Positions 21,831 to 36,236 are shown, numbered from the stretch's first letter. The stretch is 64,000 nt of DNA from Nelumbo lutea (GCA_022828595.1 JAKGHH010000007.1:34038356-34102355), one strand, 5' to 3'. Program-made: numbers and translations. The notes: generated by a model from the letters alone, not told the origin.

Positions 21831-22658
21831 ATGCCTGGCGAACATCAAACGACCGCTGTTATCCCCAAATACAGTCGGCTAGAATTTTCGTCCTACAACA
21901 ACGCTAGAGACCCACTGGGATGGTTGCACCACTGCGAACAGTTCTTCCGCAACTAGCGCACCGATGGCAGGGACAAGGTCAGCCTGGCCGTGTTCCACCT
22001 GACCGAAGAAGCGCAGTACCGAGTAGAGTAGGAGGAACCAGGTTTTAGTTGGGATCAGTTCAAGTCGTACTGCCTCCTTCGGTTTGGACCCCCATTAACA
22101 AGCAACCCTTTGGGGGAACTCATTAACCTCAAGCAGACCGGGACTGTAGCAGAGTATCAGCGGCAGTTCTAGACCCTTCTTGCCAGAGCCTCTTCAGTAC
22201 GCCCAAACCAGCAGGTGGATATGTTCACATCTGGTCTAGCTGAACCCCTGAGAGTTGATGTAGAGATGCAGAGCCCGCCTAACCTGGTCACAGTAATGAA
22301 TTTAGCCCGAGCCTTCGAGCGCAAACTGTAGATTAGCCGAGGGCCGTTCAACATGGGATGCCCAGTAGCGGCTTGGACAAACCCGAAGCCTATTGGAGGA
22401 GGGTCTTTGCTGGCAGCCAACAGGGAACCACTCGGAATGGCTCTATATCCAGCAGCCAGCTCAAAACGGAAGCCACAGACGAACACCAATTCCAGATCAG
22501 CATCCAGTGTGGGGAGCAGCAGCGGTACACCCCCTATTAAGCACTTGTCCAGGGCTGAGATGGCAGAACGCAGGGTGAGGGGGCAATGTTTTAATTGCGA
22601 TGAACTCTACTCAGCAGGGCACAGGTGCAAGAGACTTTTCTGCCTCCTGGTGAAATAA
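21831..22658 (+). pseudogene. Gag gene of the LTR element, four TAG stops
   Basis: One frame of 275 codons, from MPGEHQTT to the zinc-knuckle-like CFNCDELYSAGHRCKRLF, without frameshifts. It reads as a gypsy gag (GWLHHCEQFF, SWDQFKSYCLLRFGP, AEYQRQF). It is broken by four in-frame TAG codons at 21954, 22029, 22170 and 22329. Family alignment suggests Gln at these places, so each is probably CAG changed to TAG. The knuckle has C-x2-C-x7-H-x-C spacing as in this gypsy gag group. As read it cannot make full-length Gag. Confidence 0.75.
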
Positions 22659-22787
22659 GAGGAAGATGAGGATGAACCCCCTCCATGGGAACCCGATCCA
22701 GGAGGGCAAAGCCATCTAGGATTCCTTTGAGGGTGTTTTCGACACCCAATTCGAGCTTGAGGACAAGCTCGTAGTCCGGGAGGGGTG

Positions 22788-23384
22788 TGATTTTATGGAC
22801 ACACCACCTGATAGCGCATTGCAGAGCAGTCACAGGCAGCAGCACGCACAGTGGGCCGCCCAGCAGCACGCACCGCCTGGTAGCGCCGCACAGCAGCCCG
22901 ACAGCGCGCAACACGCACCGCATGGCAGTAGCACTGCGAGATGCGCACACCGCCCGACAGCAGCAGTAAAGCGGGGCCCACATGACAGCTCATCAGGGTG
23001 GGCCCACACTTATCTTACCACATCAGCTCTGCTCGCCAACTCACCGCCAGCTACACCATTCCTTATCCCTTATCCTCATCCCTTATGCTTATCCTTATCT
23101 TATCTTAAGTAAGAGTTGTGTTACCATTAGGAGTAGGTAATTAGGAGTTTGAGTTTAATTAGGAATTTCCTTCTATAATCTCCTATTTAAGGAGCTACGA
23201 ATTGAAATAAAGGCTTCAATTTTCCAGTCAAGAAAGAGAGTGAGGAGAGTTCAGGTGGTCTCTTGGACAAATCACCCATTAGGAGAGTTCGGGTGATCTC
23301 TTGGACAAATCACCCACGCGATTTGTCCGGTGGACCAACCCGTGGACCGACCCGTGACGAGATCCTACGCACAGGCCCATAACA
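22788..23384 (+). repeat. Right LTR of the gag-only element
   Basis: Matches the left LTR over its length, with substitutions and a deletion of about 50 bp near 23320. Starts TGATTTTATGG and ends CCCATAACA. Confidence 0.8.
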
Positions 23385-23389
23385 ACAGC

Positions 23390-23620
23390 ATATAATCTTG
23401 GCATCGCAACTATTAACATGGCTAAAGCCTTAGCTGCTTGGGAAGTGCACAACCTGGCCTTGAACATAAAAAGATTATCCTATTATTATAGAGGATGACT
23501 TAAAGTTTGTGATTTCGTGCCTACAACAAGTGATAACACCCTTTGGAACCTCAAAAACATCATTCATGACTGTTTGGAGATGGATCTGTTCAAGAATGGA
23601 TTGGTGTATGATGATTCTGG
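23390..23620 (+). pseudogene. LINE RNase H, continuation after the nested insertions
   Basis: Reads MAKALAAWEVHNLAL near 23418 and, after a frame change, NTLWNLKNIIHDCLEM to 23583, as in the C-terminal RNase H of plant LINEs. It continues the reading broken at 20684. The domain ends near 23600, where Tat LTR sequence begins. Confidence 0.7.
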
Positions 23621-23629
23621 AAGCTCCTA

Positions 23630-24368
23630 CATGGAGGATGACCTAGACCTTAGACGTGTAGCGAGTTGGACTAAGCTGCGAGACAGAGGACTAGAGAACC
23701 CAGAGCGGTTAACCTGGCAAGGTCGCTCCGATGCTTAAGTCAATATTGTGTCGTGATTGGGAGCTAGAATCTGAGTGCTAGAGAGCTTGGATGCAAGTAA
23801 TCACACGTAACTGGACCATGGAGGGGTTGATGCCCTTATATAGCTAAGTTATTGTGGATTTCCCAGAACAGTTCCGAGAACTGCGGCCTGAATGGGTGAG
23901 ATCCGTTTCCCCTTTAATCGGGGGGTAACGTATCAATCAATAAACCTCATTATCACCGCCCAATTCGGACGGGGAGAAGATAAGGCTTGCCGTTATGCGG
24001 TGTGATCCCATAATATTCGAAGTCTACTAGGAAGCTATTGGGATTTATTATGTGTCACTTCAGTTCCTGGGTCCCGAACTCGATTAGCCGCCGAGGTGAC
24101 CTTATGCCAAAGTGACTTTATGTCGAAGTGACTTTATGCCGAGCTCCGCATACCGCTAACTAGGCTCCCCTTGTTGAGTTGTCATCCTACAAGCAGATCG
24201 TGTCCACGTGACTTTTATTTACTAGGTCGTGCCAAATTACTCATCATCAATTGCTCCCCACTCCTCATGGCAAGGGTCCAAACCCGGCACGGGGAGTTCA
24301 CGACGAACTTAGGTGGATTTGGCATGAAATCTAGGTGACGTGGAGGGGGAGTCGTTGGTCACATCTAT
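23630..24368 (-). mobile_element. Tat-type gypsy LTR relic, minus strand
   Basis: On the minus strand the LTR begins TGATGATGAG at 24249 after a purine tract (GTGGGGAGCAAT). It has CTATATAAGGGC near 23840-23851 and TTGACTTAAGCATCGGAG near 23730, the same order as in the LTR at 8833-9744. Bases 24250-24368 are a remnant of internal region. Three short units with AAGTGACTTTATG lie at 24110-24145. The 3' edge is uncertain. Confidence 0.55.
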
Positions 24369-25680
24369 ACTCCAATCAGAATACATAAACATAAAATATA
24401 AAACATATTTAAAGCAAAAACACAAAAATAAAATAAAAAATAGCATATAAAACATATTCAAGCATGTCAAACATTCAGTTTCTTTATATCTTTCCCAATT
24501 GCATTATTTCAAATAACTAATATGATGTTAAACTTCTTTCATTCCTAGTTTTACCAGCTGCCTTTGTACCAAGCCCCTTGAAGCAAGCCCAAATAACTCC
24601 ATGTTAGGGTCTTAAATTTTTAAGACCTACAAAAAAAGAGACTTTATAATTTTCATTATATTTAAAAAAAATATCCTTTATTAGGATGAATGAACAAACA
24701 ACATTATGCATGCATAATCACATATGTACATGTGCATGCATGGTTATATTGAAAATATACAAAATTTCTATTTAAAAGTCAAAATTAGTGATATTAAAAA
24801 AGTTTATGCAAACCTTGAGCCCAATTGGCAAACTTGACCCTAGCCCAAACCCAACCCGACCTTAGCCCAAGCAAACATGAGCCCAACTCGAGCCCAATTG
24901 AGCTTGACCTTAGGACCGATATTTAGGGTTGACCTTAAACCTGGACCAACCAACCCGATTTGCACCCCTACTTGTGGGACCCATATTATTTTTTCTAGTT
25001 CAACTTCCTAATTCGAATAAGAGAGTCATTATAAAGATTTTAAATGATGTGGGGTGTTAACTACAAATCAAACCTTATTTAATCAAATAAAAAATCTATT
25101 TATCAAAAAGAAAACTATTAAATAAAAAACCTACCATAAATTTACAATATAGATAATAGGGTAAAATACAATCTCCCCTGAAGTTTCTAACAATCATAAA
25201 AATCTCCGCTATAGTTTCATTTTAACAAATAGCTCCCCTAAACTTTTGAGAAATTCAACAAAACCTCCGTTCCGTCACTGTTCCAAATGGAAATCGTTAG
25301 ATTGATGCACCAGTTTTTTTTCCAAATACCCATTCTACCCTTTTATAAATTAATTTACATACAAAATTACTGAAATAATCACATTTTAACTCAACAAAAA
25401 AACATATTTCAATAATTTTTTATGTAAAATTACTTAAATAATCGTTAAAAGAGGTTTTTATTGAGTTAAAATGGGGTTATTTCAGTAATTTTGTATGTAA
25501 AATAATTTATAAAAGGGTAGAATGGGTATTTAGAAAAAAACTGGTGATCAATCTCAGTTTTTCAAAAATTCAAGAGAGGTATTTGTTAAAATCAAACTAT
25601 AAGGGAGGTTTTTATGATTGTCAAAAACTTCAGGGGAGGTTTTTGCATTTTACCCTAGACAATAAGAAACAGAAGTAGGT
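24369..25680 (-). repeat. Inverted copy of part of the reductase intron 2
   Basis: About 1.3 kb that is the reverse complement of roughly 11049-12353, including the foldback MITE and the hAT-like repeat. It shares variants with the right gene copy rather than the left, for example CCCCACATC rather than CCCTACATC. The match begins at 24369, next to Tat internal sequence, and stops at 25680, next to the satellite array. No target duplication or terminal repeat marks the edges, so it looks like a rearranged fragment. Confidence 0.88.
25159..25655. mobile_element. Foldback (Mutator-type) MITE, inverted third copy
   Basis: Third copy of the element at 1311-1800 and 11072-11568. It was carried here as part of the inverted intron segment, with its TAGATAATA and TAGACAATA flanks, and is not a separate insertion. 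Confidence 0.8.
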
Positions 25681-26750
25681 TTTTATGATTGTCACTTATC
25701 CCCGAGAACCTGGGTTTACGGCTAAGAACTTTTCTCGATTTCAAAAAATGAAGAAAATTTACGGAACCCATCTGCGGCCAAGTTAGACTAATTTTTCACC
25801 AATCTGGACATCGGTGTTGAAGTTTAAATTACCCGTATTAGTAACTAAAGCACAAACAAAGAAACTCTCATTTGGCCCCTACATCTTAGGATTGAGGGCT
25901 CAGAACTTTTCTAGGTTTTTGAAAACCAAGAAAAGTTACTAAACCCAAATGTAACTAAATCAGAAAAAAGAATTACCACATTGGCCATTAGTGTCAAAGT
26001 ATGCATTATATGGATTAGTAACCCAAATGAGTAGAGAGAAATTGTCACTTGTCACCTAGATCATTTATGGCTCAGAACCTTTCTTGGTTTTGAAAACCAA
26101 AAAAGGTTATTAAACCACAAAGTGGCCATATTAGAAAAAAATTGTCTCCTTGGCCATTACTCTCAAAGTACGCATTATATGTATTATTAACCCGAATGAG
26201 TAGAGAATGCCACTTGCCCCTAGATCTTTGGTTTAGGTCAAAGAACATTTCTTAGTTTCTAAAAACCAATAAAATTTATGAAACCCATTTGAGGCCAAGT
26301 TAGACTAACTTGTCACCAATCTAGGCATCGGTATCAAAGTTTAAATGACTCGGATTAGTAACCAAAGTACAACGACATAAATTCTCACTTGGCCCCTACA
26401 TCTTTGGATTTACGATTCAGAACCGTTCTTGGTTTCTAAAAACCTAGAAAAGTTACTGAACCCAAATGTGACTACACCAGAAAAAAGAATTATCACATTG
26501 GCCATTAGTGCCAAGGTATGCATTATATGGATTAGTAACCCAAATGAGTACAGAGTAATTGTCATTTGTCCTCTAGATCTTTGGTTTAGGGCTAAGAACT
26601 TTTCTTGGTTTTTGAAAACCAATAAAATTTACAGAACCCATCTGAGGCCATGTTAGACTAATTTTTCATCGATCTGTCCACCAATGTCGAAATTTAAATG
26701 ACTCGGATTATTAATCAAATGACAAATAAAGAAACTCTCATTTGGCCCCT
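25681..26750 (+). repeat. Satellite array, forward-oriented part
   Basis: About six units of roughly 175 bp that alternate between two related types. One contains GTCACTTGTCCCCTAGATC and a GGCCAAGTTAGACTAA stretch; the other TCATTTGGCCCCTACATC and TTGGCCATTAGTG. Unit starts fall near 25693, 25866, 26041, 26211, 26386 and 26555. Each unit has an inner palindrome, TTCTTGGTTT around AAACCAAGAA. Frames in this region have no coding character. Confidence 0.88.
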
Positions 26751-29274
26751 TATCAGCTTCGTAAATTTTCTTGATTTTTAGAAACCGAGAAAAGTTCTCA
26801 GCCCTAAACCCAAGATCTAGGGGATAAGTGACAAATTCTCTCTACTCATTTGGGTTAAAATCCATATGCACTAATGGCTAAAGTGATTTTTTTTTTCTAA
26901 TTTGGTAACATTTGGGTTAAGTAACTTTTCTTGGTTTTCGAAAACCGAGAAAGGTTTTGAGCCCTAAATCCTAAGATGTAAGGGCCAAGTGAGAGTTTCT
27001 TTCTTTGTACTTGGGTTATTAATACAGGTCATATAAACTTCAACACCAATGGATAGATTGATGAAAAATTAGTGTAACTTGGCCTCATATCGATTCCATA
27101 AATTTTCATGATTTTCAAAAATTGAGAAAAATTCTCAGCCCTAAATCCAAGATCTAGGGGCCGAGTGAGAGTTTCTTTCCTTGTGCTTTGATTACCATTC
27201 CGAGTCATGTAAACTTCGACACCGGTTGCCAGATTGATGAATACTTGGTCTAACTTGGCCTTATGTGGGTTCGATAAATTTTCTTAGTTTTTAGAAACCA
27301 AGAAAAGTTCTTAGCCCTAAACTAAAGATCTCAGGGACAAATGACAATTTCTCTTAACTCATTTGGGTCAATAATCCATATGAAGCATACCTTGACACTA
27401 ATGGCCAAGGATGGCCACATTTGGGTTTAGAAACTTTTCTTGGTTTTCAAATACCAAGAAAGGTTCTAAACCCTGAATCCAAGGATGTAAGGGCCAAGTG
27501 AGTTTCTTTCTCTTTACTTTGGTTACTAATTTGAGTCATGTAAACTTTGACACTGCTGGACAGATTGATGAAAAATAGTCTAACTTGGCCTCATATCGGT
27601 TCGGTAAATTTTCTTGGTTTTAGAACCAATAAATGTTCTTAGCCCTAAACCCATGATGTAGGGGACAAGTGACAATTTCTCTCTACTCATTTGGGTTAAA
27701 AATCCATATGATGCATACCTTGACACTAATGGTCAAGGTGACAATTTTTTTTTCTAATTTAGTCACATTTGGGTTCAGTAACTTTTCTTGATTTTCAAAA
27801 ACCAAGAAAGGTTCCGAGCTCTCAATCCTAAGATGTAGGGGCCAAGTGAGAGTTTCTTTGCTTGTGCTTTGGTTACTAATCAAGTTCATATAAACTTCGA
27901 CACCGGTGGCCAAATTGATGTAAAATTAGTCTAACTTGGCTTCATATCTATTCCATAAATTTTCATTGATTTTAGAAACAGAGAAAGGTTCTTAGCCCTA
28001 AACCCAAGATCTAGGGGACAAGTGACAATTCCTCTCTACTCATTTGGGTTAACAATACTTATAATGCATACCTTGACACTAATGGCCAAGGAAACCATTT
28101 TTTTTTTCTAATATGGCCACATTTGGATTCAGTACATTTTCTTGGTTTCAAAACCCAAGAAAGGTTCTGAACCCTAAATCTAAACATGCAGAGGTTAGGT
28201 GAGAGTTTCTTTCTTTGTTCTTTAATAACTAATCTGAGTCATGTAAAGTTTGACACCGATGGCCAAATTGATGAAAAATTAGTGTAACTTTGCCTCATAT
28301 GGGTTTGGTAAATTTTCTTGGTTTTCCAAAACCAAGAAAAGTTCTTAACCCTAAACCCAAGATTTAGGGGACACGTGAGAATTTCTCTCTATTCATTTGG
28401 ATCATTAATGCATATGATGCATGCCTTGACACTAATGGACAATGTGATAAATTTTTTTCTAATGTGGCTACATTTTGGGTTCAGTAAATTTTTTAGGTTT
28501 TCCAAAACCAAGAAATGTTGAGTTCTAAATCCTAAGATGTAGGGGCCCAATGAGAGTTTCTTACTTTGTGCTTTGGTTATTAATACGAGTCATTTAAACT
28601 TTGACAACCGGTGGTCAGATTGATGAAAAATTACTCAAACTTGGCTTCATATGAGTTCCATAAATTTTCTAGGTTTTTAGAAACAAAGAAAGGTTCTCAG
28701 CCTTAACCATAAGATCTAGGGGACGAGTGATGATTTATCTCTATTCATTTGGGTTATTTTATCAATATGGTGAACATTTTGACACTAATGGTCAACGTGA
28801 CTATTTTTTTCTAATTTGACAACATTTGGGTTCAGTTACTTTTCTTGGTTTCCAGAAACCGAGAAAGGTTCTTAACCCTAAATCCTAATATATAGGGGCC
28901 AGGTGACAGTTTCTTTCTTTGTGCTTGGGTTCGTAATCCGGATGATATAAACTTAGACACTGGTGGACAGATTGATGAAAAATTAGTCTAATTTGGCCAT
29001 ATGTGAGCTCCATAAATTTTCTTGGTTTTCATATATGAGAATGATTCTCAGCCCTAACTATAAAATCTAGGGGGCAGGTGACAATTTCTCTCTTCTTATT
29101 TGGGTGAATAATCCATATGATGTATACTTTCACACTAATGGCGAATGTGACAATTTTTCTTTTTAATTTGGCCAAATATGGATTTAACAACTTTTCTTGG
29201 TGTTCAAAAATTGAGAAATGTTCTGAACCCTAAATCCTAAGATGTAGGGGCCAAGTGGCAGTTTCTTTCTTTGT

Positions 29275-29278
<4 letters not shown>
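26751..29278 (-). repeat. Satellite array, reverse-oriented part
   Basis: About fourteen half-units of the same satellite, reverse-complemented with respect to 25681-26750. Landmarks AAGATGTAGGGGCC recur at about 345-360 bp (near 26967, 27484, 27830, 28530, 29242) with AAGATCTAGGGGACAAGTG in between. The pair length of about 350 bp and half-unit near 175 bp are in the usual range of plant satellites. The right edge abuts the CDC48 fragment. Confidence 0.88.
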
Positions 29279-31965
<2,687 letters not shown>

Positions 31966-32229
31966 GGACTTTTTGCATAAAAATTAAAGAAGTTTAGCAA
32001 ATTGGCAACTTCTGAAATGTTTTCAAATAAATTGCAAAACAAGTTTTCCATACAAAAGCTAAACTTTTTGACAAAATTGCCCCTCCCTTCAATTTCGTGA
32101 GTTTTTACTCTGTTATTTCCCGCTTCCTATTCTCTAACTCTTCTCATCCTTTGGCCATGGCTGTTTAGCAAAATCTTCATGTGGAAATCCACAAATCCTA
32201 AACTTCTTTAATTTTTATGCAAAAAGTCC
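31966..32229. mobile_element. Foldback MITE, 264 bp
   Basis: Ends GGACTTTTTGCATAAAAA and TTTTTATGCAAAAAGTCC are inverted repeats of about 35 bp. Flanks TTAAGTTAA and ATAAATTAA match at seven of nine bases, which would suit a Mutator-type nine-base duplication. Confidence 0.7.
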
Positions 32230-32509
32230 ATAAATTAACTACTCCATAAGACCCCAACTTTGTACTGCACACAGAACCTCCAAGTTTAAGATTAAGATAA
32301 TGTATTTCTAATTTGGATGCTTAATTGGTAGGCTTTCAACATTTGGGTTTCTAGTTATTGTGTCTCTACATGCATTTCCACAATAAATTTTACAAACATT
32401 GAAATCCAACTTCATGGATATTTGTTCCAACTCAAATATACCATTATTAAGTTCTCCAAACCTGCTAATTGTATAATTTCATCAATATATAAGAGGAAAT
32501 ATGAAGGGA

Positions 32510-32666
32510 AAGGTAATAAAAAAAAAATAGAAAACCTGACTTTACAAATTATATGGTTGAGATTAACAGGCAAAAATTGAACATTCCTTTAGCAAAAAGT
32601 TTCCTTTAGCAAAAAATTGAACATTCCTTTAGCAAAAAGGTAATAAAAAAAAAATAGAAAACCTGA
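32510..32666 (+). repeat. Short local direct repeats
   Basis: AAAGGTAATAAAAAAAA followed by ATAGAAAACCTGA occurs at about 32511 and 32637. In between, CCTTTAGCAAAAA occurs three times. Probably replication slippage. From 32667 to 33110 I see no feature. Confidence 0.6.
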
Positions 32667-33110
32667 AGGAGAGTAAAATTGAAAGATCTGAATAATTTTC
32701 GTTGCTCTATGCCTCTGTTGTCTCTATAATATTTTCCTAAGTTGAACCAAAGCTTTACTCACCTACCCTTGTTGTTTCACATGTTACAATTAATCTACGC
32801 AGGTAGCATTGCTCCCCTAATACAAATTATCCATGTTTGTCCCTTTCATAACCAAATGCATCTGCTAGAACATTTGTAGATGATTCTGATCTACTGAATA
32901 AGTTCACCCTATTTGAGTAAGAGATTTTGCCTCTTTAGGCGAATTAGTACATTCTTGGGCCTTCCTTATTCATGACCATGTATTGAATATTCATTTTTTA
33001 CATTGTCATATCCAAAGGGAATGATGGAATCCGAGACCTTAGAGGAGTGAGCATAACTCTATTCTTATATGCATTCTCTGACTCCCATTTCATTTTACAA
33101 CTTGTACGGT

Positions 33111-34470
33111 ACAAGAAAGGATTAAAATATCAGTATCGGACCACTCTGATACGGATACACTTTGGAAACACATGGATACGAATGAAAAAATATGGAAATG
33201 CTTGGATAGGCTACGAAATGCATATAAATTCCACAAATATATTAATAACATTATATTTAAGGTCAAAATAACCATAATTAATGTACAAATATATAGGAAT
33301 TGCATATTCTAATGGTATATGTGAATAAATGTATTACAATTGATATACCGACATACATAGAAATCATACAATTTTATTAATAATGTATAAGTCAAGAGTG
33401 CTAGAACATATTATATTTCTCTTTACAAATTGATACATGCACAAAGCTATTATTATATTATTTTCTATTGAAGTTCAAGGCACAAAATATATGCAACTAT
33501 TATATCTGAATTATTATATCAATTATTTCCTATTTTACTATTTTTAATTTTTACCATTAACAAAAAAGTCAATCAAAATTAATTCTCAAATGTTTGGTAA
33601 ACAATATTTTTATAATTTTAACTTAAAATATGTCAAATTTATTAAAATTTCTAAGATACATGTCATATGAAAATTGATAATTTTTCATTACTAAAATAAT
33701 TATTCCATTAATAATAATTTTATTTATATAAATTTTATGAAATAAAATAATGATTTTTTTGTTATGAAAGTAGATTAGCCGATTTGACAAATTCAAATTA
33801 TATTATATTCTCAAATATTTGGTAAATAACATTTTTATTTTTGTAAATAATAAATATGCTGCTATTTAATGAAAATGAAAATATTAATTAGTAATTTATA
33901 AAATTGTAAGAATCATGTTCAAATTTATAAATTTTAAGTATTAAGATAATTATTCTATTATTAATATTTTTTGTATAAATTTCTTGACATTGAAACCACT
34001 TTTTAATATAAATGTAGATTTATAAATTTATTCCATTAGTTTACAAAATAAAAATTTTGAATATTATTTTTTCATCTTTAGTTGAAGTTGTTAAACATAA
34101 ATATAAATTATGTATTTGTATTACATTTAACATTTATTTTATTTCGTTGATTATCACAAGACAAAGGGTAGGCAAGTGGTTTAAAGCTGCACTTAAAGTG
34201 CACGTGTCAGTAAGTCTGGGGATTCAATCGCCCCATTGTGCATTTTTTAAACAACGCAGAAGTGGAAACACAATTTGTATCGTATCGTATCGGTGTGTAT
34301 CAACACATACAATGTGATATAGGCCAATACGATTGTGTATCGCTTCTAGCATGATTCAGGGGATACATGTTAAGTTGTAGTGTTTTCTCGTATCCCCCTT
34401 ACCCGATACCAATACGATACACCCCATATTGGGTATACCGGGCGTATCGTGTCAATATTTAAATCCTTGA
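33111..34470. mobile_element. Possible large foldback element, AT-rich
   Basis: The left end AAAGGATTAAAATATCAG and the right end complement CAAGGATTTAAATATTGA are similar, and both ends carry TATCGG- or ATACGATAC-like words as in the CAAGGTTTAAA family. The interior is very AT-rich and non-coding. The similarity is limited and I see no clear target duplication. Confidence 0.35.
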
Positions 34471-34719
34471 GTATGGGTAGGGTATAGTATTAGGTTAAAC
34501 CCGTCCTTCCCCGACCCACATTATGTGGGAAATCATATAAACTTTATGTATTAGGTGTTGAGTTTGAAAATATTTTGAATTTTATGTGAAGGGTAATTGA
34601 TAGATTATGTGCTTTTACATGTTTTAATCGAATAATTAGGATTTACAAAAACCCTCCCTGTTGCCATCCCTAGGTAGCATAGCATGAAGTTGTTATTTAT
34701 CCAATCAGTGTGAAGGATT

Positions 34720-34742
34720 TGTTTTTTTTTTTTTTTTTTTTA
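34720..34742 (+). repeat. Poly-T tract
   Basis: A run of about twenty T residues just before the degenerate tandem array. Confidence 0.8.
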
Positions 34743-34789
34743 ACACTTCTTCATCTATGAACAAATTTGGACCATTAACAAATTTAGGC

Positions 34790-35690
34790 ACCACCTAACG
34801 ATAAACAGATCGGATGGTGTTTAACAGATTTAGATAACATTTGGCAATAAACAGATCGAATGGTGTTTAACAAAGTTAGACACCCTCTGGCATTAAATAA
34901 ACCACATAAGATTTTCAATTATTAGATAGTAGAAAACACTTATCAACCAGGTGATCTCGTAGTATTAGCACCCTCAAATACATTTAAAACCAATAGACCA
35001 CAAAATTGTATATGATTCTCATAGGTGACTAGACCATCCAGTATATAGTAGACTGGATGATGTTTAACAGATTTAGGCAAAACATATACCAGATGGTGTT
35101 TTTGAATCATCAATTATAGTTACAATCATCTATTATGTAGGTGATCTAACACACTCAAATTCCTTTAAAATCCAACAGACCACATGGTTGTATATGAGAA
35201 TCATAGATACACAAACCATTTGGTATGGAGAAGATCAGATGGTGTACTATAGACTTACAAACCATTCGGCATTACACAATCCGGATGATTGCTTGCAATT
35301 TTGAGTCATCAATTATAGTTGCAATTATAGTCATTAATTCATATAATACCTACAAAACTAGAAAGTTGTATATGATTTTTATAAGTGTACAGACCATACA
35401 ATATAGTGAAGATTGGATGGTGTTTTACAGACTTAGAAACCATCCGGTATTAAACAAATCAAATGATTGCTTGCAATTTTGAAATATCAACTATAGTTGC
35501 AGGAATCTATCCCCAAATGATCTAGTTGTAGTTACACCATCAAATGCATCTAGAACCCAATAAACTACTTGGTTCTATATAATTTTCATATGTGTATAGA
35601 CCATCTAGTATAGGTAACCCAGATGGTGTTTTCCAGACTTAGAAACCTTTTGGCATTGAACAAATTGTATGATTTTAGCATACTTTACCC
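34790..35690 (+). repeat. Degenerate tandem array, units of about 180-205 bp
   Basis: The phrase GGATGGTGTTTTACAGACTTAGAAACC (variously changed) recurs at about 34812, 35054, 35232, 35412 and 35618, followed each time by a CATTCGGCATTAAACA-like and a TGATTGCTTGCAATTTTGA-like segment. An old, diverged minisatellite or satellite fragment with no coding signal. Confidence 0.65.
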
Positions 35691-35864
35691 AAATAGGTGT
35701 TAATGGTATAAATCATTTGGTAAAATTGAAAATACATATACAAAGGTTGGAATAGATATATGATAAGTACAATCCATATTAAATAGGAAAAACAAAATGT
35801 TTCTTAGAATGCCAAGCATTTGTAAAACCAGTTACATTTGTCTATATTTAGAACCAAAATAGAG

Positions 35865-36236
35865 TTAATTAATGACAAAAATAGGAGCCCATTGTGTTTC
35901 CCTTTTGAATCTACTTATGAGTCCATATCCTCTTTTGTATGTCTTGATTTGAGATTGGGGTAGAGAATCTTCCACTGGTGTCACTTCATCAATTGAAGGT
36001 GAAGTAACAAGATCAACAACACGATTATAAACTTTTTTCCTCTTTTGTCTTGCATGTATTAGGTTATTCGGTGAAGGCTCAACTTCATTACATGCTTCGT
36101 TGTTAGTTGTGGGTACACCTGCCAATGAAGCAATAACATCCATTGCTTCGCAAGCATCTTGCATGTGCTCGTTGTCTAAATTTGCAAGCGGGAGTAGCGT
36201 AGAGAGAAGACACTTCAATGTCTCTTGTTGAAACAA
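35865..36236 (-). CDS. Unidentified ORF, 123 codons
   Basis: Minus-strand frame starting with ATG at 36236. I do not recognise it. It has a leucine-rich start (TLKCLLSTLLPLANL), an acidic middle, a basic patch (HARQKRKKVYNR) and a hydrophilic C-terminus. The less AT-rich composition than its surroundings and a possible upstream exon (minus strand 36400-36320, VDCHGNLCQQALTADYLSYM) suggest a gene or gene relic. A possible intron acceptor (TTTCAACAAG) lies just before the ATG. It could equally be a fragment of a transposon host protein. Confidence 0.25.
   Translation of the reverse strand: MFQQETLKCLLSTLLPLANLDNEHMQDACEAMDVIASLAGVPTTNNEACNEVEPSPNNLIHARQKRKKVYNRVVDLVTSPSIDEVTPVEDSLPQSQIKTYKRGYGLISRFKRETQWAPIFVIN

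Larger units (their letters stand above)
20987..23384 (+). mobile_element. Non-autonomous gag-only LTR retrotransposon (TR-GAG type)
   Basis: Two related LTRs (20987-21628 and about 22788-23384) flank only about 1.16 kb. A primer-binding site resembling the initiator-Met type (TTTTGGTATCAGAGTCC) follows the left LTR, and a purine tract (about 22776-22785) precedes the right one. Flanks ATAGC (20982-20986) and ACAGC (23385-23389) are a likely five-base duplication with one change. The only coding content is a gag frame; protease, reverse transcriptase and integrase are absent. This fits the terminal-repeat-with-GAG class, which needs an autonomous partner. It inserted at the right edge of the MITE, inside the LINE relic. 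Confidence 0.82.
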
